Below are positions 1-9,700 of a DNA stretch of 22,013 bases, one piece after another. The stretch covers positions 1 through 22,013 of the forward strand of contig JAYRRR010000041.1 in the NCBI GenBank assembly GCA_041910015.1. Reading direction: 5' to 3'. The stretch's first letter is position 1. Each line of letters begins with the position of its first letter. Below the pieces are notes generated by a model that saw nothing but the letters and a program-made list of their open reading frames with translations, ran no database searches and had not been told where the DNA came from. The translations under genes were made by a program, and so were the position numbers. Origin of the DNA: RPQJ01 sp041910015. Its GTDB lineage: Bacteria; Pseudomonadota; Gammaproteobacteria; Steroidobacterales; Steroidobacteraceae.

Positions 1-1515
<1,515 letters not shown>

Positions 1516-1543
1516 GCGGACGCCGGACGCAGGGGGAGGGGCG

Positions 1544-2827
1544 ATGACCGGCGCCAGAACCGTCCTGCTGCGCCGCCCCGTTCTCGCCTGGGCCTGCTAT
1601 GACTGGGCCAATTCCGCGTTCGCCTGCACGGTCATGGCAGGGTTTTTCCCGGTCTTTTTCAAACAGTACTGGAACGCGGGCGTCGTCGCGACCGAGAGCA
1701 CCTTCCGGCTCGGCGTGACGAGCGGCATCGCGAGTCTGCTGGTCGCCGCGCTCGCGCCGGTGCTCGGCGCCATTGCCGATCGCAGCAGCTCGAGACTGCG
1801 GCTGCTGTTCGCGTTCACGCTGCTCGGGTCCGTCGCGACGCTCGTGCTCGCGCTCGTGCCGCAAGGCGAGTGGGGCTGCGCCGCGGCGCTGTTCCTGCTC
1901 GCTTCACTGGGCTTCTGGGCGGGCATCGTGTTCAACGACTCGCTGCTGCTGCACGTGGCCGAGCCCGCGGAGTACGACCTCGTTTCCGGTTTCGGCTACG
2001 CGCTCGGCTACCTGGGGGGCGGCCTGCTGTTCGCATTCAACGTGCTGATGACCCAGCGCCCGCAGTGGTTCGGTCTCGCGGGCGCCGCGGAAGCCGTGCG
2101 CTGGTCGTTCGTCAGCGTGGGCCTGTGGTGGCTCCTGTTCGCGCTGCCTTGCCTGCTCTGGGTGCGCGAACGGCCGTTCGGCGCAGCCGTGGGCCGCGTG
2201 ACGTGGCGCGAGGCGACACGCGCGGGCCTGCGCGAGCTCGGGCGCACGGTCGGCGAGATCCGCCGCTACCGCTCGCTCGTCTGGTTTCTCGCCGCGTACG
2301 TGCTCTACATCGACGGCGTCAACACCGTCATCAAGATGGCCGTCGACTATGGCCTGTCGCTCGGTTTCGACCAGTCGCACCTCGTCAAGGCGCTGTTGCT
2401 GACCCAGTTCGTCGCCTTCCCGGCCGCGCTTGCCTTCGGCTGGCTCGGCGGACGCATCGGTGCGCGCAACGGCATCTTCCTCGCGCTGGCCGTCTATGTC
2501 GCGGCGACCGCTTACGCGTACTTTCTCGACGACGCCCGCGACTTCTACCTGCTCGCCTTCGTCGTGGGCCTGGTGCAGGGCGGCATCCAGTCGCTGAGCC
2601 GCAGCTACTACGGCAGGCTCGTGCCGCGCGACAAGTCGTCGGAGTTCTTCGGCTTCTACAACATGATGGGCAAGGCGTCGGCGATTCTCGGGCCGATGCT
2701 CGTGGGTTTCACGGCCGCGCTGACCGGCAGCTCGCGTCTGTCGATCCTGTCGATCGTCGTGCTGTTCATCGCGGGCGGTGCACTGCTGGCCGTGGCGGCC
2801 CGGAGCGAAAGGCCGCGGTCCGCCTGA
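1544..2827 (+). CDS. MFS transporter, UMF1 (Atg22-like) family
   Basis: A 427-residue polytopic inner-membrane protein with about 12 hydrophobic segments. The N-terminus carries YDWANSAF (residues 19-26), the signature of the UMF1 family, which is related to the yeast vacuolar exporter Atg22. Later family features include the GFGYALGYLGGG glycine-rich helix and the QGGIQSLSRSYYGRLVP stretch in the second half. Known relatives are assigned to the major facilitator superfamily, but substrates of the bacterial members are largely unknown; amino-acid efflux is only an analogy to Atg22. The ATG start is preceded by a purine-rich Shine-Dalgarno (GGGGGAGGGG, 1532-1541). It follows prfC by 28 nt with no visible terminator between them. 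Confidence 0.9.
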   Translation: MTGARTVLLRRPVLAWACYDWANSAFACTVMAGFFPVFFKQYWNAGVVATESTFRLGVTSGIASLLVAALAPVLGAIADRSSSRLRLLFAFTLLGSVATLVLALVPQGEWGCAAALFLLASLGFWAGIVFNDSLLLHVAEPAEYDLVSGFGYALGYLGGGLLFAFNVLMTQRPQWFGLAGAAEAVRWSFVSVGLWWLLFALPCLLWVRERPFGAAVGRVTWREATRAGLRELGRTVGEIRRYRSLVWFLAAYVLYIDGVNTVIKMAVDYGLSLGFDQSHLVKALLLTQFVAFPAALAFGWLGGRIGARNGIFLALAVYVAATAYAYFLDDARDFYLLAFVVGLVQGGIQSLSRSYYGRLVPRDKSSEFFGFYNMMGKASAILGPMLVGFTAALTGSSRLSILSIVVLFIAGGALLAVAARSERPRSA

Positions 2828-2901
2828 GGCCCTGCGGCTATCCCGAATGCAGATGGCCGCGCCTTGTGTTCAAACTGGCTCCAGACGCAATTGATGAGGG
2901 C

Positions 2902-4395
2902 ATGGACGTGAACAGGAAGCTGACGACCGCGGCCGGCTGTCCCGTCGTGAACAACCAGGACGTCATGACGGCGGGGGTGCGTGGCCCGCAGCTGCTCCAG
3001 GACGTCTGGTTCCTGGAGAAGCTCGCCCATTTCGACCGCGAGGTGATTCCCGAACGGCGCATGCACGCCAAAGGCTCCGGCGCCTACGGCTCGTTCACGG
3101 TGACTCACGACATCACCCGATACACGCGCGCGAAGATCTTCTCGGCCGTGGGCAAGAAGACCGGACTGTTCGCGCGTTTCACGACGGTGGCCGGCGAGCG
3201 CGGCGCGGCCGATGCGGAACGCGACATCCGCGGCTTCGCGGTGAAGTTCTACACCGAGGAGGGCAACTGGGACCTCGTCGGCAACAACACGCCGGTGTTC
3301 TTCCTGCGCGATCCGCTCAAGTTCCCCGATCTGAACCATGCCGTGAAGCGCGACCCGCGCACCAACCTGCGCAGCGCGCGCAACAACTGGGATTTCTGGA
3401 CGTCGCTGCCGGAGGCGCTGCACCAGGTCACCATCGTCATGAGCGACCGGGGGATTCCGGCCACCTACCGGCACATGCACGGCTTCGGCAGCCACACCTT
3501 CAGCTTCATCAATGCCGCGAACGAACGGTTCTGGGTCAAGTTCCACCTGAAGTCGCAGCAGGGCATCCGCAACCTGACCGATGCCGAGGCCGAGGCGATC
3601 ATCGGCAAGGACCGCGAAAGCCATCAGCGCGACCTCTACGAGAGCATCGAGAAGGGCGACTTCCCGAAGTGGACCCTCCATGTGCAGGTCATGCCCGAGG
3701 CCGATGCGGCCAAGGTGCCGTATCACCCGTTCGACCTGACCAAGGTCTGGCCGCACGCGGACTACCCGCTGATCGACGTCGGCGTCATGGAGCTCGACCG
3801 CAATCCGGAGAACTTCTTCGCGGAGGTGGAGCAGTCGGCGTTCAATCCGGCCAACGTCGTGCCGGGCATCGGCTTCTCGCCCGACCGCATGCTGCAGGGG
3901 CGGCTGTTCTCGTACGGCGACGCGCAGCGCTACCGGCTCGGCGTCAATCACCACCTGATTCCCGTGAATGCCGCGCGCTGCCCGGTGCACAGCTATCACC
4001 GCGACGGCGCCATGCGCGTCGACGGCAATTTCGGCGGTACGCTGGGCTATGAGCCGAACAGCTACGGCGAATGGCAGCAGCAGCCGGATTTCCGCGAGCC
4101 GCCGCTGCGGCTCGAAGGGCCGGCCGACCACTGGAACTTCCGCGAAGAAGACGACGACCATTACTCGCAGCCGCGCGCGCTGTTCCAGCTCATGACGCCG
4201 GCCGAACGTCAGGTGCTGTTCGACAACACGGCTCGTTCGCTCGGTGGCGCACCGGAGGACATCCAGCGCCGGCACGTCGCCAACTGCACGAAGTGCGATC
4301 CGGCGTACGGGGAGGGCGTCGCCCGGGCGCTGGGGCTCGCACCGACGGCACCGCCGGCCGGGCGGAGCAGGGCCGCCGCTCCCGTCGCAGGCTGA
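2902..4395 (+). CDS. katA: Monofunctional haem catalase, small-subunit type
   Basis: It decomposes hydrogen peroxide to water and oxygen. The protein has 497 residues and no C-terminal flavodoxin-like domain, so it is a small-subunit (KatA-like) enzyme and not a KatE/HPII type. Visible active-site elements are His55 in RRMHAKGSGAYG, the distal Asn in VGNNTPVFFLRD (about 128), and the proximal haem ligand Tyr338 in RLFSYGDAQRYRLG. A cytoplasmic location is likely, as no signal peptide is seen. The start is uncertain: ATG at 2902 lies 1 nt after the purine run GATGAGGG (2893-2900), whereas GTG at 2908, two codons later, has a 7-nt spacing and may be used. The same frame stays open upstream into the transporter gene but resembles no protein there. 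No OxyR site could be recognised in the 74-nt gap. Confidence 0.95.
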   Translation: MDVNRKLTTAAGCPVVNNQDVMTAGVRGPQLLQDVWFLEKLAHFDREVIPERRMHAKGSGAYGSFTVTHDITRYTRAKIFSAVGKKTGLFARFTTVAGERGAADAERDIRGFAVKFYTEEGNWDLVGNNTPVFFLRDPLKFPDLNHAVKRDPRTNLRSARNNWDFWTSLPEALHQVTIVMSDRGIPATYRHMHGFGSHTFSFINAANERFWVKFHLKSQQGIRNLTDAEAEAIIGKDRESHQRDLYESIEKGDFPKWTLHVQVMPEADAAKVPYHPFDLTKVWPHADYPLIDVGVMELDRNPENFFAEVEQSAFNPANVVPGIGFSPDRMLQGRLFSYGDAQRYRLGVNHHLIPVNAARCPVHSYHRDGAMRVDGNFGGTLGYEPNSYGEWQQQPDFREPPLRLEGPADHWNFREEDDDHYSQPRALFQLMTPAERQVLFDNTARSLGGAPEDIQRRHVANCTKCDPAYGEGVARALGLAPTAPPAGRSRAAAPVAG

Positions 4396-4439
4396 GACGT
4401 ACGGTCGAGGGCGCGGGGCCGGCATCCCGCCGGTCCCAC

Positions 4440-4490
4440 GCCTGACGCGCCGGGCGGCTTCGGCGACTCTGGACGGCCCTCGCGTCAGGC
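4440..4490. terminator. Inverted repeat in the convergent katA/mtfA gap
   Basis: The 144-nt gap between the converging catalase and peptidase genes contains a perfect 10-bp inverted repeat, GCCTGACGCG (4440-4449) and CGCGTCAGGC (4481-4490), around a 31-nt loop. A second, imperfect GC-rich stem lies just before it (about 4416-4437). There is no T-run, so this is not a classical intrinsic terminator. A role in 3'-end formation for both genes is inferred from its position only. Confidence 0.3.
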
Positions 4491-4539
4491 CGCAGGTCTG
4501 CGATGCCCGGTCGCGCTCCCGGCCGTCCGCGTCCACCGA

Positions 4540-5367
4540 TCAGCCGGCCGTGTCCATCCACGTCGCCGGGTCGATGCCGTAGAAGTCCCGCATCAGTTCG
4601 TAGAGCCGTGCGTGCGCCTGCCGGAGTTCCGCCGGGCATTGCACGAATTCCTCGGTGACGACCGCGAAGAACTCCGTCTCGTCCTCGGCGCCGTAAGGGT
4701 CGAGCCAGGTTTCCTCGTCGCGGTCGACGGCCGCCCGCAGCGCCTCGTATTCGGCGAGCAGTTCACCACGCCATGCCTCGCCGCGACGACGCGCCGACGA
4801 CGCGAGCCCGCGGCCTTCCGCATCGAGGTAGTGCGCGAACTCGTGCAGCACGACGTTGTAGCCGTCGGCCGGTCGTTCCGCCGTCTCGGCGATGTCCTGC
4901 CACGAGAGGATGATGCGGTGCGAATCCCAGGCCTCGCCGGACAGTTCGCGCCGGCGCCGCGTCACCAGTCCGTCGTCGTCCTGCACTTCGTCCTCGACGA
5001 GAAACGCGCCCGGGTAGACCAGGATCGACTGGAGTTCGTCGTACAGGCTGCCGGGCCGACCGAGCAGCAGCAGGCAGGCCTGCGCGGCGATCGTGACGCG
5101 GATCTCGTCGGTGACCTCGAGCCCGTTGCAGCCGACGAAGTGCTTTTCGTCGAGGAACGCGACGACGAGCCCTTCCAGACGGCGCGCTTCCGCCGTCGGC
5201 AGGACGTTCGTGATCGGCACGTTGCGGGTGATTGCCGCGCTCATGGCCGGCGGTAGCGGACGTTGCAGCGCACGCCGCCGCCGCTGGCGGCGTCGCAGCG
5301 GGGGCACGATCAACGCAGCGAGGACGGCGGTGCCAACCGCGACGATGAACGCGATCGCTCCGGCCAC
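4540..5367 (-). CDS. mtfA: Zinc-dependent peptidase, M90/MtfA family, probable membrane anchor
   Basis: The protein has 275 residues. The zinc motif is HEFAH (His175, Glu176, His179), in the context VVLHEFAHYLD. A downstream DETEFFAVVTEEF segment matches the region that supplies the third ligand in MtfA proteins (AECFAVLSEYFF in E. coli). E. coli MtfA is an aminopeptidase that binds and inactivates the glucose repressor Mlc; whether that partner exists here is unknown. Unlike E. coli MtfA, the N-terminus begins with a hydrophobic stretch (about residues 4-23) followed by RRRQRRRR, which looks like a single membrane anchor with a cytoplasmic catalytic domain. The start is GTG at 5367, 6 nt after the stop of the acyl-CoA-binding protein; no clear ribosome site is visible. 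ATG at 5244 would give a shorter, unanchored form. Confidence 0.85.
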   Translation of the reverse strand: MAGAIAFIVAVGTAVLAALIVPPLRRRQRRRRALQRPLPPAMSAAITRNVPITNVLPTAEARRLEGLVVAFLDEKHFVGCNGLEVTDEIRVTIAAQACLLLLGRPGSLYDELQSILVYPGAFLVEDEVQDDDGLVTRRRRELSGEAWDSHRIILSWQDIAETAERPADGYNVVLHEFAHYLDAEGRGLASSARRRGEAWRGELLAEYEALRAAVDRDEETWLDPYGAEDETEFFAVVTEEFVQCPAELRQAHARLYELMRDFYGIDPATWMDTAG

Positions 5368-5373
5368 GCGTGA

Positions 5374-5640
5374 TCAGCCGCAGGTCTTCTTCAGGCGTCC
5401 GACCAGCTTGACGTACTGCTCGCACGCCTTCGCGGCGTCGGTGCCCTTCACCCGCGTCCAGGCGTCGTATTTCGCGCGGTCCTTGAGCGCGAACACGCCC
5501 GGGCGCTCGCCCGTCACGTCGCCCTCGGTGGCCTGCTTGTAGAGCGCATAGAGCCGCAGCAGGTCCTCGTCTTCCGGTCGCTTCGTGAACTTCTGCGCGT
5601 CCTTCGCCGCCGCCTCGAACTTCTTGTCGGTCGCTGCCAT
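5374..5640 (-). CDS. Acyl-CoA-binding protein (ACBP)
   Basis: A small cytosolic protein of 88 residues, the usual size of the ACBP family, which binds long-chain acyl-CoA esters and buffers or transports them. The four-helix family pattern is clear: RLYALYKQATEGDV with the ligand-contacting Tyr31, Tyr34 and Lys35, then ERPGVFALKDRAKYDAW and a C-terminal YVKLVGRLKK helix. The ATG at 5640 is chosen because it gives the normal family N-terminus and follows AAAGGAG, although the spacing of 2 nt is short. An in-frame extension up to 5736 would run through repeat DNA and adds no ACBP-like sequence. It is followed after 6 nt by the M90 peptidase, so the two are probably co-transcribed. The gap upstream carries two hairpin repeats. 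Confidence 0.92.
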   Translation of the reverse strand: MAATDKKFEAAAKDAQKFTKRPEDEDLLRLYALYKQATEGDVTGERPGVFALKDRAKYDAWTRVKGTDAAKACEQYVKLVGRLKKTCG

Positions 5641-5649
5641 GACTCCTTT

Positions 5650-5690
5650 CCCCTGCTGCCGAAGCAGGGGACATTCACCTATTTCCGCGG
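5650..5690. repeat. Hairpin repeat unit A1 (REP-like)
   Basis: A perfect 8-bp stem (CCCCTGCT 5650-5657, AGCAGGGG 5663-5670) with a 5-nt loop is followed by ACATTCACCTATTTCC. The core AGCAGGGGACATTCACCT recurs in altered form at 5721-5738 and on both arms of the hairpin at 12507-12560. It lies in the tgpA-ACBP gap, 10 nt upstream of the ACBP start. The unit resembles REP-type palindromic repeats mobilised by RAYT transposases; no such gene is in the window. Confidence 0.6.
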
Positions 5691-5701
5691 GAAAAAGGCA
5701 A

Positions 5702-5750
5702 CTCGTGCCGGCAACGGACGAGCAGGCAGCATTCACCTGTTCCCCGGAAA
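5702..5750. repeat. Hairpin repeat unit A2 (REP-like), direct copy of A1
   Basis: This is the second unit in the same orientation as A1. A stem of CTCGT/ACGAG plus CCG/CGG, with one bulged G and a GCAA loop (5702-5722), runs into AGCAGGCAGCATTCACCTGTTCC. It matches the A1 tail at most positions (AGCAGG..CATTCACCT.TT.CC), about 57 nt downstream. It is more diverged from the core at 12507-12560 than A1 is. The rest of the 5641-5775 gap shows nothing else recognisable. Confidence 0.5.
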
Positions 5751-5775
5751 CGCGTGAAGGCCCCCGGTGGCGGTG

Positions 5776-7737
5776 CTAGGGGCGCAGCGAGTTGACCAGG
5801 TACTTGAGCCGCTGCAGGTCGGCGGCGCGAGGCTCGGGGCCGTAGCGCTCGGACGCGTACAACACGGTGATCTCCCGCAGCGGGCGGGCCAGGTCGGGGT
5901 GCTCCCGTGCCGCCCGCTCGAGGAACGCGACGGGTCCTTCCGCCGCATGCGGTGCCAGCCCGCGCTTGCGCAGACGTCGCACCACGGCATCGTGCAGTCG
6001 CGCCGGCCAGTCGCGCGGCGGCGGCCGGTGACGCCATGCCACCCAGGCCGACAGGGACACGAAGAACACGGCGAGGCTGCCGGTCAGGGCGAGCCCGAGC
6101 GTGCGCCAGTCGGCGTCGTCGAAGCCCGCCCGCTCGAGCAGGTCGAACTGCGCCGCGGCGTCGAAGCGGACGATGTGCTGGTTCCAGAAGTCGTTGACCG
6201 CGTCCCAGCCGAGTTCCACCTCCATCCACAACGCGCTCGCGTCGCGCAGTCGGCCGGGCACGGGCTCGTCCGCGCCGACGGCGGCGATCAGGCCGCCACG
6301 GATGCGCTCTGGCGCCACGGCGACCGTCGGGTCGACACGCACCCAGCCGCGGTCCGCGATCCAGACTTCGGACCACGCATGCGCGTCGGATTGTCGGACA
6401 ATCAGATACCCACCGTACGGGTTGTACTCGCCGCCCTGATAGCCGGTGACCACGCGGGTCGGGACACCCGCGGCGCGCATGACGACCGTGAACGCGGACG
6501 CGTAGTGCTCGCAAAAGCCCTTGCGTGTCCGGAACAGGAACTCGTCGACGGTGTTGTCGGCTAGCTGCGGAGGCTGCATGGTGTATTCGAACGGCTGTTC
6601 GCGGAACGTCGCCAGCAGCTCCCGGACGATGGCCGTCGCGTCGCCGCCGTGACGCGCCGCCAGCGATCGGCCGAGCGCGACGCTGCGTGGATTCGTGCCG
6701 TCGCGTGGCAGCGAGAGGTCTTTGCGCCGCATCGACCCGGGCAGCGACGTCGCGCCGGCCGCGTACCGCGGGTGCGACGTCAGGTCGAATGCGGTGACGC
6801 TGCCGACCGGCCGCGCCGCCAGCAGCGTGTAGTCGAACGACTGGACGGCCCGGCGCGTGGGCCAGGCGGAAGGCAGGTCGAGCGCGAGCACCCAGCGTCG
6901 CGCATGCGGCTGCAGCGTGATCTGGTAGCGGATCGGCGCACCTGTGAACCGGACGGGTTGCTGGGGGAACGCCTGCGCATCCGGACGCCGCCAGCGGCGG
7001 CCGTCGAAGTCGTGCAGCACCGGGCCGCGCCAGTAGCGCTCCTCGGGCGCCGGCATCGCGCCGAAGAAGCGCACGCGGAACGCCACCTCGCCGGATGCGC
7101 TCAGGTCGGACACGTCGCCTGGCGTCATCTCGTCGTCGAGCCCGGTGCGCGACGCCGTGCCGGTGTCGATCCCCCAGAACGGCCCGGGCAGCCGCGGGAA
7201 CAGCAGGAACAGCACGAGGGCGATGGGCACCGCCTGCGTCATCAGGGCCAGCGTGTGTCGCGCGAGGCTGGCGCTGCGTGCGTCGGTCGCGGCGGCGTGC
7301 ACGCGCATCAGCGCCAGCGTCGAGAGCCAGGCGCTGAACAGCAGCCAGGGCGCCGACAGCAGCGACTGCTCGCGCAGCAGCGCGGCGTAGAGCAGGAACC
7401 ATGCGATGAACACGAGCACCGTCAGGTCGCGTGCCGCGTCCGTCTCGAGGAGCTTGGCCGCGGCCATCAGCACGAGCAGGGCCGTGCCGGCCTCGATGCC
7501 GTTGAGCGTGCGATAGGCGCTGAACACCGCGAGCGCGGCGCCGCCGACGGCCACGATCCGCAGCCAGCGAGGCGGCAACGGCCAGCCGCGCAGCGACGCG
7601 GTCCAGCGCCAGGCGCCCACCGCGAGCAGCAGCAGCGTGACCCAGGCGGGCAGGTGCGTCACGTGCGGGGCGACAGCGACCGCCATCGCAGCGATCACCC
7701 AGCCAAGACCGTGCAGTGGAGCTGCCACCTCACGCAA
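5776..7737 (-). CDS. tgpA: TgpA-type membrane transglutaminase (DUF3488-transglutaminase core-DUF4129)
   Basis: A 653-residue inner-membrane protein. The N-terminal part (about residues 1-190) has several hydrophobic helices of the DUF3488 type. The large extracytoplasmic part contains a transglutaminase-like core with a full catalytic triad: Cys409 in RKGFCEHYASAF, His453 in SDAHAWSEVW and Asp469 in GWVRVDPTVA. One more membrane helix (about 550-570) precedes a cytoplasmic DUF4129 tail. TgpA of Pseudomonas aeruginosa is essential and has transglutaminase activity; its natural substrate is not established. The start is probably TTG at 7737, overlapping the DUF58 stop by 8 nt, with GAGGA 9 nt upstream; GTG at 7728 is the alternative. 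It is the third member of a MoxR-DUF58-TgpA module. Confidence 0.92.
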   Translation of the reverse strand: MREVAAPLHGLGWVIAAMAVAVAPHVTHLPAWVTLLLLAVGAWRWTASLRGWPLPPRWLRIVAVGGAALAVFSAYRTLNGIEAGTALLVLMAAAKLLETDAARDLTVLVFIAWFLLYAALLREQSLLSAPWLLFSAWLSTLALMRVHAAATDARSASLARHTLALMTQAVPIALVLFLLFPRLPGPFWGIDTGTASRTGLDDEMTPGDVSDLSASGEVAFRVRFFGAMPAPEERYWRGPVLHDFDGRRWRRPDAQAFPQQPVRFTGAPIRYQITLQPHARRWVLALDLPSAWPTRRAVQSFDYTLLAARPVGSVTAFDLTSHPRYAAGATSLPGSMRRKDLSLPRDGTNPRSVALGRSLAARHGGDATAIVRELLATFREQPFEYTMQPPQLADNTVDEFLFRTRKGFCEHYASAFTVVMRAAGVPTRVVTGYQGGEYNPYGGYLIVRQSDAHAWSEVWIADRGWVRVDPTVAVAPERIRGGLIAAVGADEPVPGRLRDASALWMEVELGWDAVNDFWNQHIVRFDAAAQFDLLERAGFDDADWRTLGLALTGSLAVFFVSLSAWVAWRHRPPPRDWPARLHDAVVRRLRKRGLAPHAAEGPVAFLERAAREHPDLARPLREITVLYASERYGPEPRAADLQRLKYLVNSLRP

Positions 7738-8728
7738 GGGCAGTGTTCCTCACATCGAGCAACGCGAGCGCGTTCAGGCAGCGGTCGCGGTGCGCGACAC
7801 CGACATTGACTTCGATCTCGCCACCCGGCAGGCGCAGCCCGAACGCTTCGCCGCGTTCGTGGGCGTCGAGGATCCAGCGGCACAACTGCGCGAGCCGTTC
7901 CTCGGTGCCGAGCCCCGACAGGCTGTCCCATTCGAAGACGTGCGAGAGCACGCTCGTGCCGGCGTACTGCTTGGTGTGCAGCCCCTGACCGCGCGCATAG
8001 GCCTTCCAGGCGACACGGCGCAGAGAATCGCCGGACTGGAACGGGCGCAGGCCGGCGAAGTCCTCGTCGCCGACCGCGGCCAGCTGCGCTCCGCCAGTGT
8101 CCGTCGCGGTGCGTGGCGGGGCGCGGTCGCGTGCCGAGGGCCGCGGCCAGGCGACGGCCGCGTGCGCGGGGTGGACGACGGCCCAGGCGCGAAAGAGGCC
8201 GAGCGGATGCGCGGTGCAGACGACAAAGCGCTCGAGCGGCACCCATCCGCGGCGTTCGGCGCGCAGACACAGCTCGGCTTCCGCGATGCCGAGCGCGGGC
8301 ACTTCCACCGGGCACCCCGCGGAGCCGGACGCGCGCTCGAGCCGCAGATCGATCGCCGGGCGCGAGGCCTGCGATGCGTTTTCCAGCAGCCAGCGGAACC
8401 GCACGTGATCGCCGACGAAGCCGGACTCTGCCGCGAGCAGCCGCAGCCGCAGTCCCGCCAGGGTGCCGTGACAGTGATGCATGGTCGTGAGGCCGAGCCC
8501 CGCGAGCAGGAACGTGAGTGCGAGACCGAGGTTGTTGTTGTAGTTCATGCCGCCGAGCAGCATGGCGAACAGCATCACCGCGTAGGCGATGCCGAGCGGA
8601 GTCGGCAGGATGTAGATGCGGTTGCGGCGCAGTTCGAGCGGATCCGTGTCGCGTCCCTGGCGCCGCAGGATCCAGCGCTGCAGGCGCCGCTCGACCCGCG
8701 CCCGCAGGGACTGCAGCAGGCGGGTCAC
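7730..8728 (-). CDS. DUF58 domain protein (MoxR partner)
   Basis: A 332-residue protein. Two adjacent hydrophobic helices near the N-terminus (LGIAYAVMLFAMLLGG and LGLALTFLLAGLGL, about residues 38-75) indicate membrane attachment. The C-terminal half carries the DUF58 signature GDEDFAGLRPFQSGDSLRRV followed by WKAYARG. DUF58 proteins have a von Willebrand A-related fold and are almost always encoded beside MoxR AAA+ ATPases; the pair is thought to act as a chaperone-like module in the envelope, with details unresolved. GTG at 8728 is chosen as start, 5 nt after the moxR stop; the open frame upstream overlaps moxR in another frame and is not real. The stop overlaps the tgpA start, suggesting translational coupling. 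Confidence 0.9.
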   Translation of the reverse strand: MTRLLQSLRARVERRLQRWILRRQGRDTDPLELRRNRIYILPTPLGIAYAVMLFAMLLGGMNYNNNLGLALTFLLAGLGLTTMHHCHGTLAGLRLRLLAAESGFVGDHVRFRWLLENASQASRPAIDLRLERASGSAGCPVEVPALGIAEAELCLRAERRGWVPLERFVVCTAHPLGLFRAWAVVHPAHAAVAWPRPSARDRAPPRTATDTGGAQLAAVGDEDFAGLRPFQSGDSLRRVAWKAYARGQGLHTKQYAGTSVLSHVFEWDSLSGLGTEERLAQLCRWILDAHERGEAFGLRLPGGEIEVNVGVAHRDRCLNALALLDVRNTALA

Positions 8729-8733
8729 GGCGC

Positions 8734-9696
8734 TCAGGGCACCGGCACGGCCGCCAGCACGTGCTGGCCGATTTCTCCGGCGTTGCGGAACCGCGCCGTG
8801 TCGCGCGGCGCCAGCCGATGCCCGACCACCGCGGGCAACACGGCCTGGACGTCCTCCGGCAGGACGCCCGGATGCGCGTGCATGAATGCCCAGGCCTGGG
8901 CCGCGCGCAGCAGCGAGATCACCGCCCGCGGCGACAGGCCCGCGTCGAACTCCTGAGCCTGGCGCGAATGACGCGCGATCGCCTGCACGTAGTCGAGCAG
9001 CGCCTCCGACGCGTGTACCTTCGGCACCTCGCCCTGCAGGCGCAGCAGTTGCTGCGGGCTGAGCGCGCAGTCGAGCGACGCGAGCAGGTCGCGCCGGTCG
9101 CGGCCGAGCAGCAGTTGCCGCTCGAGCGACGGTGCCGGGTAGCCGAGCTCGATGCGCATCAGGAACCGGTCGAGCTGCGATTCGGGCAACGGGAAGGTGC
9201 CGACCTGATAGACGGGATTCTGCGTCGCGATGACGAAGAACGGCTCGGTCAACGGATAGGTCTGGCCGTCCGCCGTGACCTGATGTTCTTCCATCGCCTC
9301 CAGCAGCGCGCTCTGGGCCTTTGGCGTCGCGCGGTTGACCTCGTCGGCGAGCACGAGCTGCGCGAACACCGGGCCGCGGTGGAACCGGAACTGGCCGGTG
9401 TCGGTCTCGAACACGGAGACACCGATGATGTCGGCCGGCAGCAGGTCGCTCGTGAACTGGATGCGCTGGCAGGAGAGGCCGAGCGTGCGCGCAAGGGCGT
9501 GCGCGAGCGTCGTCTTGCCGACGCCCGGGATGTCCTCGATGAGCAGGTGGCCGCGCGCGAGCAGGCAGGCGAGGCATAGCCGCACCTGCGCGTCCTTGCC
9601 GAGGATGATTTCGTTGAGCCCTGCGACGGCGGACTCCACGAGTTCACGCAGCGGCATCTCGCGGGTTGCCGTGGCGGTGTCGGCGACCGATGTCAT
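8734..9696 (-). CDS. MoxR-family AAA+ ATPase
   Basis: A 320-residue soluble protein. The Walker A motif is GVGKTT (residues 58-63, in EDIPGVGKTT) and Walker B is LVLADEVNRA, followed by the MoxR-typical TPKAQSALLEAMEE and sensor-1 region FFVIATQNPV. A C-terminal AAA lid with LSPRAVISLLRAAQAWA completes the family layout. MoxR ATPases are regarded as chaperones for assembly or metal loading of partner complexes. Here the partners are presumably the DUF58 and TgpA products of the next two genes, which are joined by a 5-nt gap and an 8-nt overlap. The ATG at 9696 is only 4 nt after the valS stop; no other start fits better. Confidence 0.94.
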   Translation of the reverse strand: MTSVADTATATREMPLRELVESAVAGLNEIILGKDAQVRLCLACLLARGHLLIEDIPGVGKTTLAHALARTLGLSCQRIQFTSDLLPADIIGVSVFETDTGQFRFHRGPVFAQLVLADEVNRATPKAQSALLEAMEEHQVTADGQTYPLTEPFFVIATQNPVYQVGTFPLPESQLDRFLMRIELGYPAPSLERQLLLGRDRRDLLASLDCALSPQQLLRLQGEVPKVHASEALLDYVQAIARHSRQAQEFDAGLSPRAVISLLRAAQAWAFMHAHPGVLPEDVQAVLPAVVGHRLAPRDTARFRNAGEIGQHVLAAVPVP

Positions 9697-9700
9697 CGAT

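Noticed and set aside
1870..2901. Upstream in-frame extension of the catalase gene
   Set aside because: It overlaps the UMF1 transporter in another frame and gives Arg/Ala-rich, non-protein-like sequence; catalases start near residue MDVNRKL.
2656..4536. A 626-codon open frame on the minus strand opposite catalase
   Set aside because: It is the same GC-driven antisense effect; no family-like sequence and complete overlap with katA.
5641..5736. Longer N-terminus of the acyl-CoA-binding protein
   Set aside because: It is translated repeat DNA (A1/A2) and would make the protein 32 residues longer than the family.
8729..9577. Upstream in-frame extension of the DUF58 gene
   Set aside because: It lies wholly within moxR in another frame; its translation is Arg/Ala/Pro-rich with no domain.
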